Notes: generated by a model from the letters alone, not told the origin. A stretch of DNA of 64,000 bases from Saitoella complicata NRRL Y-17804 (GCF_001661265.1 NW_017567013.1:284058-348057), one strand, 5' to 3'; counted from the stretch's first letter, positions 1 through 11,014 are shown. Numbers and translations are program-made.

Positions 1-672
1 GCCGATGAGATGTTGTCCCGCGGTTTCAAGGACCAGATCTACGACATCTTCCAGCTTCTTCCCCCCACCACCCAAGCTGTCCTTCTTTCCGCCACCATGC
101 CCCAGGAGGTCTTGGAGGTTACCCAGAAGTTCATGCGCGAGCCCGTCCGCATTCTCGTCAAGAAGGACGAGCTTACCCTCGAAGGTATCAAGCAGTTCTA
201 CATCGCCGTTGAGAAGGAGGACTGGAAGCTCGACACCCTTTGCGACTTGTACGAGACCGTTACCATCACTCAGGCCGTCATCTTCTGCAACACCCGCAGA
301 AAGGTCGACTGGCTTACCGAGAAGCTCACTTCCCGTGACTTCACTGTCTCCGCTATGCACGGTGACATGGAGCAGGGTCAGCGTGAGGTTATCATGAAGG
401 AGTTCCGTTCCGGTTCTTCCCGTGTTTTGATCACCACTGACTTGCTTGCCCGTGGTATCGACGTTCAGCAGGTCTCTTTGGTCATCAACTACGACTTGCC
501 CGCCAACCGCGAGAACTACATTCACCGTATCGGTCGTGGCGGTCGTTTCGGAAGGAAGGGTGTTGCTATCAACTTCGTCACCTCTGAGGACACCCGTATG
601 ATGCGTGACATCGAGCAGTTCTACTCTACCCAGATCGAAGAGATGCCCCTCAACGTTGCTGACCTTATCTAA
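1..672 (+). CDS. TIF1: eIF4A DEAD-box RNA helicase, C-terminal part (5' truncated by window edge)
   Basis: ATP-dependent RNA helicase subunit of the eIF4F cap-binding complex, which unwinds 5' UTRs during translation initiation in the cytoplasm. The reading frame is open from base 1 and starts inside the DEAD box (residues A-D-E-M), so the N-terminal RecA domain lies outside the window. Visible are motif III (SAT in LLSATMP), a complete second RecA domain, the ARGID stretch of motif V and motif VI as HRIGRGGR followed by [10 protein letters not shown], the form I recall for eIF4A rather than other DEAD-box helicases. It ends LNVADLI, as eIF4A normally does. 223 codons plus stop are visible. 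Codon choice is strongly biased (GTC, CGT, AAG), as expected for a highly expressed gene. Confidence 0.96.
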   Translation, partial: ADEMLSRGFKDQIYDIFQLLPPTTQAVLLSATMPQEVLEVTQKFMREPVRILVKKDELTLEGIKQFYIAVEKEDWKLDTLCDLYETVTITQAVIFCNTRRKVDWLTEKLTSRDFTVSAMHGDMEQGQREVIMKEFRSGSSRVLITTDLLARGIDVQQVSLVINYDLPANRENYIHRIGRGGRFGRKGVAINFVTSEDTRMMRDIEQFYSTQIEEMPLNVADLI

Positions 673-1453
673 GGTGTTTAAGCTTTGAAGGTATATTAAG
701 GAGGGCGTTTTTGGAAAGCAACCGAGGGTCGACATCGGTTGCTTTGGAGCAGCAAAAAGTCGAATGGCAGGTCACAGCCAATTTACCCTTTGTCATGATA
801 CACCTTTTCTTTTCATAGGTTGCCGTTTTGTTTTTCCGTAATCGCTTTTTTCATTAGGGAGCGTTGAATTGGATAATTTACCCCCGGATCACCTGTTATT
901 ACGCTCGTCTATATGCTCCCCAGCTGCGGGGCTGGCTCCAGGTGTTTCAGCCTGTTTGTTATTGGATACGTTACAGCTCGAGCTTATCAAGGTTCAATGC
1001 CTTTTCTGACTGTAAGGTTTACCTCGGCCAAGTCACCGTTCGCCAGCGATCGATCTCGCAGAAGAGGCATGGTCGCCTTCACGTTCCAAATACCGGTAAA
1101 TACATAACGCAGTGTCTGAGCCGCCCTGGGGTTCAGCCGTCTCAGAACAAAACAACCTCGGTACAACTGTTAGCAATCTAGGATAACGGAGTAACACTTC
1201 CCGTTTGCAAGCAGTCGGAATACCGTAGCTATCTATCCCTTGTCTCAAGTCTTGTTCTACCCCGCCTACTGCCACGACGAATCCAATACAAACGGGGAAA
1301 CAGTGAGTGACCGGACATAGGCTTGATCCGGCACCGTAATGTGATCATACGATTGGCTTGACTCCCCTTGGCGAGCCAAGTACTTCCAGTATTTATAGAG
1401 GGCAGGTAACCGATGTGTACGGATAGACCATAGACGAGCGTATACGCGACGAG
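673..1453. other. intergenic, no supported gene
   Basis: This is the 3' flank of eIF4A followed by the upstream region of the DUF962 gene. The open frames here are short and overlapping on both strands and show no family resemblance. I see nothing that can be supported as a gene, RNA or repeat. Confidence 0.5.
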
Positions 1454-1984
1454 ATGGCCATCGCGAATCCGAACTACATTGCTCTTCCTGTGTCCAAGAC
1501 AGGATACAAGTCTCTTGAGTGGGGTTGGCCCAATGCGATCGCTTCCGCTGCGTGAACTGACTGTCAGTTCATAGCGACTTCTATCCTTACTATCTCGGCG
1601 AGCATGGAAAGAAGACGACGAGAAGACTCCATATGCTTGGTGAGTTTGATCTTTCTTACCGACTGGAAGCATACTGACCGGCGAAAGGAACCACATTGGG
1701 CCTGTTCACCTTGATGAGACTGCTATTGGCATGGTCAAGGGTTGCAGGTTGGGAGATGTCGAGTAATCAAATGTGGAAGCTTGCTGCCGGTGGTTTAATA
1801 CAAGGGTACCTCTGGGCTTGGATCGGTCATTTCTTCGTCGAGAAAAACAGACCGGCGACGTTCAAAGTATGTGGTCCATCCGAGTTCGACGACACGACTA
1901 ACGAGGGCTCAGTACCCTTTCTACTCGTTTGCTTGCGATTGGAAGATGTGGTGGGAGGTGATCACTGTGCAGAGGGACTTTTGA
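1454..1984 (+). CDS. DUF962 (Mpo1-like) small membrane protein, four exons
   Basis: Small protein of the DUF962 family, about 126 aa. Proposed exons are 1454-1518, 1575-1639, 1688-1866 and 1913-1984. Joined, they give the family hallmarks in order: DFYPYYLGEH, then R-R-L-H, a hydrophobic segment (GTTLGLFTLMRLLLAW), a second one ending WAWIGHFFVEKNRPATFK, and YPFYSFACDWKMWWEV. The set F-Y-P-x-Y-L-x-E-H, G-H-F-x-x-E-K-N-R-P-A and Y-P-x-Y-S is diagnostic for this family, in which yeast Mpo1 is an iron-dependent 2-hydroxy fatty acid dioxygenase of the ER. Whether this short form has that activity is not known to me. Intron 1 is the least certain: I use donor GTGGGG at 1519 (56 nt) because GTGAAC at 1552 would leave only 23 nt. 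Two predicted membrane segments. Confidence 0.72.
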
Positions 1985-2179
1985 GGTGGATGAACGTGGG
2001 ATGTTTTGCACATGTTACAAGAAGAAATTCCATATTTCTCAAGAATATACAGCTTATGATCCATGTAAAGAATTTTTCATAACTCCCGTGGAGTACGTCA
2101 TACCGGCAACAATTGCCGAGGACCGTACGAACGCTCGAACTTTACGATATTTGCATTTCACAGGTCGATCGATACCAAG

Positions 2180-3405
2180 ATGGCGAACTCGGACGAACAG
2201 AAGATGGAATATACTTAGTAAATATCCCTCGACTTGCTTCTCTTATCGTGCTAACACGGCTCAATAGCCTCGGCAAGTCTGGCTTGAAGGTCAGCAAAAT
2301 CATCCTCGGATGTATGGTGCGTGTGTTTATTGCTCATATGAGGAGGACATTGTACTGACAGCGTACGCTACAGGGTTTTGGAAGCTCCAAGTGGCAGGAC
2401 TGGGTTCTCGACGAGAAGGAAGCTCTGCCGTATGTCGTTCTCGCTGCTCTCCAGATCATCCCCTCATAACTTTCGCGCAGTCTGCTCAAGTACGCCTACG
2501 ACAAGGGTATCACGACATGGGATACTGCAAACACTTACTCCAACGGCGAGTCAGAGCGTATTATCGGTAAGGCGATCAAGCAATACAACCTTCCTCGCGA
2601 CTCCCTCGTCATCATGACAAAGTGCTTCTTCCCTGTCTCAAAAGAAGACGTCTCGCAGAATGTCATGTCTGGCGGTGTCGACCCCGATCAACTTGGTCTC
2701 ATCAACCAGTACGGCCTCAGCCGCAAAGCCATCTTCGCCGCCGTCGACGCCAGCCTAAAGCGCATGGGCACCGACTACATCGATCTCCTGCAGATCCACC
2801 GACGTGATCCTAACACACCCATTGAGGAGACCATGGAGGCTTTGCACGACCTGGTCAAGTCAGGGAAGGTCCACTACATCGGTGCTTCGTCCATGTACGC
2901 ATGGGAATTCTTGCAGATGCAGCAGGTTGCCGAGAAGAATGGATGGACCAGGTTTGTGTCGATGCAGAACTTCTACAACCTCCTTTACAGAGAGGAAGAG
3001 CGCGAGATGATCCCGATGTGCAAGGCCACTGGCGTAGGTGTAGTCAACTGGTCACCCATCGCCCGTGGCTTCCTCGCTCGTCCTCCATCTGCAACAACTA
3101 CCCGAACTGAGACGGACCCTACCATGCAAATACTCGTCGATCCGGAGACCAAGAAGTTACGCAACTCAGACGCCGAAACTGTACGCCGCGTTCAGGAGCT
3201 GGCTGAGAAGAAGGACGTTTCCATGGCACAAATCGCCACGGCTTGGAACCTGTCCAAGCAGGGTGTCACCGCACCAATTGTTGGAGTCAAGAAGGAGAGC
3301 CAGATTGATGATGCGCTTGGTGCCTTGAGCGTCAAGCTTAGCGAAGAAGACAAAGCATATCTTGAAGAGTGCTACCAGCCGAAGAACGTCGTCGGTCACA
3401 AATAA
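2180..3405 (+). CDS. aldo/keto reductase
   Basis: NAD(P)H-dependent oxidoreductase of the aldo/keto reductase superfamily, YakC/AAD-type, about 355 aa. Exons 2180-2217, 2268-2316, 2374-2429 and 2481-3405, all with GT-AG introns of 50-57 nt. The spliced N-terminus reads YTRL-less Y-LGKSGLKVSKIILG, the usual first beta strand. Catalytic tetrad positions are visible: Asp in TTWDTANTY with the following Tyr (TYSNG), Lys in IMTKCF and His in LLQIHRRD. The C-terminal cofactor segment is AIVGVKKESQ-like (APIVGVKKESQID). No signal peptide, so probably cytosolic. The substrate cannot be deduced. Convergent with BRR2, 433 bp away. Confidence 0.92.
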
Positions 3406-3838
3406 AAGCTAGACGTATACGATAGGAGATGCAACGGTACGATGGAGTTAGAATGACAAACGCAGCCTCAATCCACGAGCTCCACTGTGCGGACATCGCC
3501 AATTTCCCACGGCGTACGTCAAACCGTAGGTGACGGCAGAAGCCGCAAGAGAAAACACGTTACCCGTGATCAAAGATGAGGGAGCGTGTCCAGCGACTGC
3601 CTCGAAGCTCTAGTAATGGAATTGGCATGCTGATCTGAGCAAGATTTGAGTATATGCACGATTGTAGCTACACTCTGAGGTTAGGATCGGTGGCAGTCGC
3701 GGATCGATAATATGATCAATTGTAGACGCTGATGCTCAGACGCGAACGCGGGAATTTCGATTTATGCCCTGATGGTGTATCCTAAATATGCAAATATGCC
3801 TTTCCATGACCGGGTAAACCTAATCGTACCAAATCATT
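3406..3838. other. intergenic between convergent genes
   Basis: 433 bases shared by the 3' flanks of the aldo/keto reductase and BRR2. No coding, RNA or repeat feature is seen. Confidence 0.5.
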
Positions 3839-6800
3839 TTACTCCTCCATCTCTTCGTCCTCGTCTTCTTCCTCTCCTTGGGCCGCCTCGAAATCGACTG
3901 CAAGCTCCTGATCACAACCGACATAACTATCACTAAAGAACATAAGCTTGTAAGAGTGCTTGCCTGGTGTAGGCACAACAAAGTCAAGGCGGACCGATAA
4001 TCTCTTGGCGAGTGTGACACGCTTGATGCTGAGCAACTGCTTCGTAGCCGGATCACCAATGACAATCCACCAGTTCTCCATCTTCTTGCCAGGATAGAAC
4101 GGAGCATGCACTGTGGTATCCACCTCCTCGTCTTCATCGACTTCGCGCTCAAGATTGACTTTGATGATAGTTGCTGTACCCGTGGTGATATCCTCAGGAT
4201 CCTCGACCTCGAACGATACATCTATGCCAGGATACTTGTTGACAAATGACGCAACTTGACCGAGCTGACGCGGATTCATGTGCAAGAGGTTATTACGCTC
4301 GTCGTCTTCGAGGTCCATAAGGTCGAAAACGGACTCCACGCCAGCAGTCTTGCACCTGTCAATGACATCGTTGGTAAAGTAAGGAATCTGCTTCAACGGG
4401 CTGTCGCGATCCCACATAGCTTGAACACACATTTGGGAAAGCTCCATGGCGTTGGTAGCCGCGGTCAAGTAACCCTCTGACGAAACGACATCAACGCAGG
4501 AGCTCAGGAGGTTCAATACCTTCGAAAGCACAAGCTGCTGGTCAGTTGCAAGATCTGCGGGCAACTGCAATCTGGAGAAGTGAGCCTGCAGCAAAACGAA
4601 TGCTTTAAACTGCGGCTGCTCATAGTTAGGAGCAGTGACCTTCACTGGGACACGGTCGTAGATACGGCGAAGGACAATGTCTTCATGGTGACGAATGGGG
4701 ATTGTTTCGAACTCCGCCGCGGAGGTAACGATCTCGAGCAGGCCCTTCAGCTTGGTCTTTTCCGTCAAACTGAGAGCAAATGTCTGCATCGTAACATAAG
4801 TGATGTTGTAGTAAGCGCTGATCATACCAAGGTTAAGTGGCTCGATAGTCATATCATCGTCTTCCAAAGCAACGACCTTGGCGTCGACCAATTCCGTAAC
4901 GGTCGTCTCAACCAGATCGCTCATGAAGTCGCTGAGAGCCTGGTGAGAAGTATCCTGCAAACCGTAGAACGAAGGATTGCGCACAAGACGGCGATAGAAG
5001 AGCGTCCAAGTCAGCCAGTCGACGGCATCTTGCTTGTTCTCAATCGTCTTCGTAGTAGTTTCCGCAACAAACGCGTCGTGCAGATACATGTGCAAGTAAC
5101 TCTCCAAAGGCAAAGCCTCGTTCAAGAATTTGCGGTAGTAGTCCTTCTTATGAGCTGGTGTCATGAGCACCGCACGGCCCAAATCATCCTCCTGCGGACG
5201 ACTGGCACGACCCATCATTTGCAAGATGTCGCTGACAGGGTAATCGATGTAGCGATGTTCCTTGCCTTCGAAGAATTGCGTGCCCATGATAACAACAAGA
5301 TGGGCAGTGGGCTTCAACGACCAGCACGCATCACGCGATACAAGAAGAACTTGAACAGCGCCGGAGCTGAAGAGGTCCTGCACAATGTTCTTGTCACCTT
5401 TTGACAATGCTTCATGGTAAAACCCAATACCGTGCGTCAAACTCTCAGCAAGAGCCTTGTCCTGCAAACGCTCAAGATGGGGAAGGATGTCCTTCAGGTC
5501 AGCTGCTAAAAAGCGATCCTCATCGCCATTGGCGACACAGTACATCAAAAGATCCAACGCTGTCTGACGGGATTGCTTCCTGCTCGGCAAGAAGACGATC
5601 GCGGGCTCGCTCCCAGCCATGTTAGTGATGGCAAGGTACGTTGGCTTCGTCATGGCAAACATCATAGATGGGAAATGCGGAATGCTGAACGACTGAATGT
5701 GGATTTCCAACGGCGTAGGACGGTCGACAGGTGCGAAGTTATACACCGTATGGGATGTCGCTCCAATCCATTCTCCAAGGTCGCGAGCACTTGCCAGAGG
5801 CACGCTGAGTCCGATGATACGAATCTTCTTCTCCAACTGCGCTGCGATGTAACGCATGCGTGAACACACCACTTCGTACGTCGGTCCACCTTGTCCGCCA
5901 ATGAGCTGCATCTCGTCAGCGATGAAGAGAGAGACAGCTTGCACATTCTTTCTCTGCTTCCACCTTCGCGAGATGACGTCCCATTGTTCAGGTGTAGCGA
6001 GAATCAGATCACCCCTCTCGATCAGCTTCAAGTCGGCACTGAGCTCACCGGTGAGAGCGACTACTTCTCTGCCACCCGCGATGTTTGCGAACTTGTCTTG
6101 CCACTCCTCAAGTCTCTGGTCGACAATCTCTTGCATAGGTGCGACATACACAGTTTTGCCAGCATCTTGCTGAGACCATAATCTCAGGATAGCAAACTCT
6201 GCACAAACGGTCTTTCCAGAGCCGGTGGGCGCACCGATGAAGACGTTGTCATCAGTTGTGTATAACGTGTTGAACACCTGAGTCTGGATCTTGTTAAAGG
6301 TCTTCAACCAAGAACCGTAAAGTGCCACAAACTCGGCATTGCGCAAAGCCGACACAGGCAGAGGCTGCAAATCAAGCAAGGGAGTGTGCGCAGGGAACTT
6401 GTCAGGGAGAATCAAGTGCTTGAAGGACACTGCAAGCTTGGTCTCCGAGTGCATCCATCGGTCAGATACCACGGTGATGAAGTAGTTCGGTGGCAGGGGC
6501 TCCACCACAGCAACGCTGAACGTCACGATATGGTCGTCCTGCGCATACTTCTTCCGAAGGATAAAGGACTCGTGGAAAAGAATCTCCTCACCATCAACAT
6601 CTTCGACGATAACCCAGAAAGCTTCTGCATTGCCGTGAATAGCATCATTCCACTCAAAGTCCGGAGTAATCGTCAGCTCAACGTTCAGCAAAGATCGCGT
6701 GATAGGCTGAACCTGGGCGGACAACTCCAGCTTGGGGAATTGATGGACAAGCTGATGAACGAGCTTTCCAGCCTTCGGAATGCCAATCAGTTCACCAAGC

Positions 6801-9800
6801 TCAGGTGGGTCAAAGTCAAAGTAGCGACCCCAGGGGAGGTCTTTCCTCTCAACCTTGCGAATGACATCAACCGGACAAATGGTGAACTGACGGAGCGGTG
6901 TCATTGTAGGCCACATGCGCTTCTCAACCATCTTGCACATGTCAAGAGCCTGCTTAGCAACGGCCGACCAGCCGCGCTTGAGACAGATCTCGAAAATGGC
7001 TCGCAAGATACGTCCGGCAGACTGAGTAACGTACACCATATCAGAGACCAAAGCGAAACCATCAAGCTTGAGCCTGGAAATGTAGGACTGAAGAAGAACA
7101 TTGATCTTGGCCGAAGGCTCTTCAATGTTCTCTTTGACAGGAACCGGAACACGCTCCAACAACTTGCTCAACTCAAGCTTTTCTTCTTCACGCACAGGGA
7201 TGTACTTGAATTCGCCAGAGAGTGCAAAAACTCTGAACAACTCGATCTGACCAAGAGTAGGCTTAAGGTGCTGGTTGTATGTAGCCATCGAGTCATGAGT
7301 GATGTAGTAATGTGATGCAATACGCCCAAGCTCGGTGGATTGCAAGCGACCCGTCTTCAAATCATACTTGATGAGATTACTCTTTGCCAACACGGTGGCA
7401 GCCGAGTGAATCAGATCAACACGCTTCTGCTCGAGGTATGTGTCATCGGCGTAGTCGGCTCCGACAGAGTAAAGAGCCGGCGATCGCAACATACGGACGT
7501 ACAAGTACGAGTAACCCAACCACTGCACAGCCTCCTCGCGGTTGCGAACAGTACCCAAAACAATCTCGGCGTTCAGGTTGTCTGCAAGCTTGCTCATGAG
7601 CTGAGACTCAATGGGCAACTGCTGGTTCAACAAACTAAGGTAGTACTGGAGCTCGTTGTGCGAAGTGATGATAATACCTTCACCAAAAGTGTCGTATTGC
7701 GGTCGACCAGCACGTCCAAGCATCTGCAACACATCCTGCGGAGACAACTCCGTCCATCGACCCTTGTCAGGCGAGTAGATCTGAGTTCCCTTGATGATGA
7801 CAGTATGCGCAGGCAAGTTGACACCCCAAGCGAGAGTTGCAGTACACACCAAGACCTGGAGGTAACCAGCGGCGAACAACTCTTCGGCGGCGGTACGGTC
7901 AGCACGGGTCATACCAGCGTGATGGATACCGAAACCGTAGGGCATGAGCTCCTTCAATGCTGCATCCTTGCACGAGTCGGCTTCAGTCTGCAAGATTTCG
8001 CGACTAGCCGCATCACTACGAAGGATCTGGGTGATGGTCTCCTCCTCGAGGGCTTTGTCCTTCAAGAACTTGGCGGTCTTTGCGGTCTCCTTACGAGAGT
8101 GCACGAAAATGAGCATCTGGTTCTTCCCGGCATTCTCCATAACCTTCTCGTAAGTGACCTCGTTCATGGTCTGCAGACGCTTAATGGCCTTCTTCTCGGT
8201 GATTCCGATGAACTCCTGCTTGAGCGGACAAGGACGGTAGGTAGAGTCAAAGTAGAACAACCCCTTCTTAGGGTCAACGCGGAGGAAGGTAGCAACATCA
8301 GCGTAGTTGGGCAATGTAGCAGACAAACCCACCAAACGGACCGGCTCAAGAGTTTGCTCGACCCTGCGGATGGTTCTGCCGACGATGCTCTCCAGTACAG
8401 GACCACGCTCATCGTGCAACAAGTGAATTTCGTCAATGATGATCAGACGAACCAAGTTGGTGTAACTCGTGTCAGTCGCTTTACGCGTGATGACATCCCA
8501 CTTTTCAGGCGTCGTAACGATAATCTGAGTCTCAGCAATCTGCTGCTTGGTCAACTGGCGATCACCAGTCAACTCAGCCACCGTGATTCCGTAAGGCTCC
8601 AAGCGGCTAGAGAAGTTGCCAACCATTTCCTGAACCAACGCCTTCAGAGGAGCAATGTAGACGATCTTGAAGTCGTCCGTCCTGATAGCTCCAGTGCCCT
8701 CATCACGGTACTTGCGGAGCTCATTGAGAATACACAACATAGCAACGTTCGTCTTACCTGCACCAGTAGGTGCACAAAGCAAGACATTCTCGTCCTCACC
8801 AAAACAGGCGGGGTAGAGCCTACTCTGGATCCTGTTCAGGGTCTTTGCGCCCTTGAATGCTGCATGAGTCCACTCAGGCATCTCAGTAATCGGTACAAGC
8901 CTCTCTCCGGGGTCCAGAGGGCGCTGCTTGGGTGCTGGAACATGAACCTCCTCGTATCCCTTTTTGGATTTCTTGAACGAACCGTCCGGAAGTTTGACCT
9001 TCTTGTTTGCCATCAAGTGGTTGCCTTCCGTGAAGACCAAACTGTCCAGGTCAATGAGCTGTTTGGGAACGAGTGCCACCGGCTCCACCACGGTGGGCTT
9101 CATCTCCTGCCCGTCAGCCACAGGCGCGTCGACATCCATGGAATCCGACACAGTCTTGGTCTCACCCCGTACTTCCTTCAAGATCCATCCAAGTCCCTTC
9201 TCCTGGATTTCACCCTCGACGCCCTTCTTGGTCTCAGCATCCTCCGCCCTAGCAAGCTTCGTGCACCAAACAACCTTCTCGCGGTTTCGTGTCAATAGTC
9301 GCACGAGATCAAACTTGTCGTTGTCGTAGTCGATCAAATCCATGAGCTCGTTTTCAAGCTGACCAAGAGCGATATCTGATTCGAGGAAACGCATGATGGC
9401 AGACGTCTTTTCTTGGACCTCTTGAGGGTCGGGGTAGTAGGTCGCGACTGTTCGCTGGAGCCAAAAAGCGTCGATGTCTTGTGCAGCTACCATGTGCTTC
9501 TCAGAGTTGTCAGCGGACTTCTTAGCCTTCTTTGCGGCTGGTCGTCCGATCATGGCCATGTCGTCTTCACCCTGACCATCCTCACCCTCGGCGGGTGCTG
9601 CTCCCTCAATACCGTCTTCGTCGTCCGAAATGTCGCGGACCTCGTTGTAGCTGTCCTCGTCCTCATCGTCCTCCGCGTCTTCCTCCTCGTCAAAGACCAC
9701 CGCAACACCCATGTCATCGTCAATTTCTCCTTCTCTCAGCTCACCATCCTCTCCTCTGGTCTTGCCTTCCTCGTCATTTCCGTAGTCGGTGATCTTCTTG

Positions 9801-10339
9801 CCCAACCCAATCAACTGCGCAAACTTCTCGCTAGACAAGGTGTCACCTAGGATGCTTTCGACCTCCTTCTTGCGATCAAAGTCCTTGAGCGCACCGCTCT
9901 TCAAGATCTCCAAGATTGCATCACCAGCTGATCTTACGATATCCTGGGATTGATCGCCCAAGACTCCTTGCACGAACGACAGGATCAATTCGTAGGTCTC
10001 CCTGGTCTCCTTCGTTCGCGGACGGTAGGTCAACCCTTCAAGATCTTCCGTCGCGTCCAAGACACTGGTATATCCTCTCCGTGCACCCATTGCCACATTA
10101 TCATCCCTTTTACGCTTGCGCTGTTGTTGCAATTCATTCTTATTCAACGTTTGTTCGGGCTTCTGCGGCAGCGTGGCGGGTGTACGACCGGCACGAGTAC
10201 CCATCTCCTTCACATTGATCTTGCCAGCGAGCGTCTCTGGCTCTCCGGTGGGCTCATTGTCGCGACGAGGGAGTGTGCGCCTGTCCGCCGACAGGACAAG
10301 GTTGGACATGGCCCCATACTTGTATTGCGAGTGATCCAT
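3839..10339 (-). CDS. BRR2: pre-mRNA-splicing helicase Brr2 (U5 snRNP 200 kDa)
   Basis: Ski2-like DExH helicase of the U5 snRNP that unwinds U4/U6 to activate the spliceosome in the nucleus. A single uninterrupted frame of 2166 aa, the usual Brr2 length. The N-terminus (MDHSQYKYGAMSNLVL) is family-typical, followed by a very acidic stretch near residues 195-255. Helicase cassette 1: Walker A CAPTGAGKT (about residue 525), DEIH (about 637), SATLPN and MLGRAGRPQ, then a Sec63 domain. Cassette 2: GAPTGSGKT (about 1370), a degenerate DEMQ box (about 1477), SVPLAS and MMGRASRPQ, then a second Sec63 domain, matching the known pattern of an active N-terminal and a pseudo-active C-terminal cassette. 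Ends in an acidic tail (EEDEDEEMEE). No intron despite 6.5 kb. Long open frames on the opposite strand are shadows. Confidence 0.98.
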   Translation of the reverse strand: MDHSQYKYGAMSNLVLSADRRTLPRRDNEPTGEPETLAGKINVKEMGTRAGRTPATLPQKPEQTLNKNELQQQRKRKRDDNVAMGARRGYTSVLDATEDLEGLTYRPRTKETRETYELILSFVQGVLGDQSQDIVRSAGDAILEILKSGALKDFDRKKEVESILGDTLSSEKFAQLIGLGKKITDYGNDEEGKTRGEDGELREGEIDDDMGVAVVFDEEEDAEDDEDEDSYNEVRDISDDEDGIEGAAPAEGEDGQGEDDMAMIGRPAAKKAKKSADNSEKHMVAAQDIDAFWLQRTVATYYPDPQEVQEKTSAIMRFLESDIALGQLENELMDLIDYDNDKFDLVRLLTRNREKVVWCTKLARAEDAETKKGVEGEIQEKGLGWILKEVRGETKTVSDSMDVDAPVADGQEMKPTVVEPVALVPKQLIDLDSLVFTEGNHLMANKKVKLPDGSFKKSKKGYEEVHVPAPKQRPLDPGERLVPITEMPEWTHAAFKGAKTLNRIQSRLYPACFGEDENVLLCAPTGAGKTNVAMLCILNELRKYRDEGTGAIRTDDFKIVYIAPLKALVQEMVGNFSSRLEPYGITVAELTGDRQLTKQQIAETQIIVTTPEKWDVITRKATDTSYTNLVRLIIIDEIHLLHDERGPVLESIVGRTIRRVEQTLEPVRLVGLSATLPNYADVATFLRVDPKKGLFYFDSTYRPCPLKQEFIGITEKKAIKRLQTMNEVTYEKVMENAGKNQMLIFVHSRKETAKTAKFLKDKALEEETITQILRSDAASREILQTEADSCKDAALKELMPYGFGIHHAGMTRADRTAAEELFAAGYLQVLVCTATLAWGVNLPAHTVIIKGTQIYSPDKGRWTELSPQDVLQMLGRAGRPQYDTFGEGIIITSHNELQYYLSLLNQQLPIESQLMSKLADNLNAEIVLGTVRNREEAVQWLGYSYLYVRMLRSPALYSVGADYADDTYLEQKRVDLIHSAATVLAKSNLIKYDLKTGRLQSTELGRIASHYYITHDSMATYNQHLKPTLGQIELFRVFALSGEFKYIPVREEEKLELSKLLERVPVPVKENIEEPSAKINVLLQSYISRLKLDGFALVSDMVYVTQSAGRILRAIFEICLKRGWSAVAKQALDMCKMVEKRMWPTMTPLRQFTICPVDVIRKVERKDLPWGRYFDFDPPELGELIGIPKAGKLVHQLVHQFPKLELSAQVQPITRSLLNVELTITPDFEWNDAIHGNAEAFWVIVEDVDGEEILFHESFILRKKYAQDDHIVTFSVAVVEPLPPNYFITVVSDRWMHSETKLAVSFKHLILPDKFPAHTPLLDLQPLPVSALRNAEFVALYGSWLKTFNKIQTQVFNTLYTTDDNVFIGAPTGSGKTVCAEFAILRLWSQQDAGKTVYVAPMQEIVDQRLEEWQDKFANIAGGREVVALTGELSADLKLIERGDLILATPEQWDVISRRWKQRKNVQAVSLFIADEMQLIGGQGGPTYEVVCSRMRYIAAQLEKKIRIIGLSVPLASARDLGEWIGATSHTVYNFAPVDRPTPLEIHIQSFSIPHFPSMMFAMTKPTYLAITNMAGSEPAIVFLPSRKQSRQTALDLLMYCVANGDEDRFLAADLKDILPHLERLQDKALAESLTHGIGFYHEALSKGDKNIVQDLFSSGAVQVLLVSRDACWSLKPTAHLVVIMGTQFFEGKEHRYIDYPVSDILQMMGRASRPQEDDLGRAVLMTPAHKKDYYRKFLNEALPLESYLHMYLHDAFVAETTTKTIENKQDAVDWLTWTLFYRRLVRNPSFYGLQDTSHQALSDFMSDLVETTVTELVDAKVVALEDDDMTIEPLNLGMISAYYNITYVTMQTFALSLTEKTKLKGLLEIVTSAAEFETIPIRHHEDIVLRRIYDRVPVKVTAPNYEQPQFKAFVLLQAHFSRLQLPADLATDQQLVLSKVLNLLSSCVDVVSSEGYLTAATNAMELSQMCVQAMWDRDSPLKQIPYFTNDVIDRCKTAGVESVFDLMDLEDDERNNLLHMNPRQLGQVASFVNKYPGIDVSFEVEDPEDITTGTATIIKVNLEREVDEDEEVDTTVHAPFYPGKKMENWWIVIGDPATKQLLSIKRVTLAKRLSVRLDFVVPTPGKHSYKLMFFSDSYVGCDQELAVDFEAAQGEEEDEDEEMEE

Positions 10340-10450
10340 GGCGGGCGACTGTGTTGCGATTGCGCAAAAGACGGCGCTTCTAGAGGTACTGGCTATGCCT
10401 TGAACTGGCTGGGTATATAATCTGCCGTGTAGTACAGTCGCCTCGTCGAA

Positions 10451-10700
10451 GGGGGGGGGGGGGGGGGGGGGNNNNNNNNNNNNNNNNNNNNNNNNNNNNN
10501 NNNNNNNNNNNNNNNNNNNNNNNNNNNNNNNNNNNNNNNNNNNNNNNNNNNNNNNNNNNNNNNNNNNNNNNNNNNNNNNNNNNNNNNNNNNNNNNNNNNN
10601 NNNNNNNNNNNNNNNNNNNNNNNNNNNNNNNNNNNNNNNNNNNNNNNNNNNNNNNNNNNNNNNNNNNNNNNNNNNNNNNNNNNNNNNNNNGGGGGGGGGG
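10451..10700. other. scaffold gap (N run) inside a poly-G/poly-C tract
   Basis: 21 consecutive G at 10451-10471, then 219 N (10472-10690), then 10 more G (10691-10700). The assembler stopped inside a homopolymer, so the true content and length are unknown. It lies in the shared upstream region of BRR2 (start 10339) and the peroxiredoxin gene (start 11015), so promoter elements may be missing. Any reading frame across it is an artefact. Confidence 0.97.
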
Positions 10701-11014
10701 TCGTTGTCGTCGTTACTTTGGAAGTCGAGATGGTCTCGAGGCTGCCGGCGCTGCAGCCGCGTCTACAGATCACGCGTCACGGAAAATGAAGAGTATGATC
10801 AGCCGCCCTTCGGAAGCCTGGATCGGTTTCCAATTGTGCTAGAGAATACAACAACGAGCATCTCAGGCAGTTTGAACCGGGGGGATGTTGCGTTCGCGAT
10901 TGCGACATCGGGCTACTGCGCTCCAAGATGTCCCGCGTCGCACCGCCCCATATAAGGACCCTTGATCTTCCTGTTCTCGTAAACCCACACACACTCTCAC
11001 AACCAAAAATCATA

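Noticed and set aside
1552-1574. 23-nt intron in the DUF962 gene
   Set aside because: Far below the 48-57 nt typical here. A 56-nt intron from 1519 keeps the same frame and gives a better match to the family (SLDDFYPYY).
7340-9298. 652-codon open frame on the plus strand opposite BRR2, and similar ones at 4580-5404 and 6386-7315
   Set aside because: Antisense shadows of a conserved coding region with skewed codon use. The translations show no family resemblance while BRR2 is certain on the minus strand.
10393-10773. 126-codon minus-strand open frame across the N run
   Set aside because: It only exists because N bases do not create stops.
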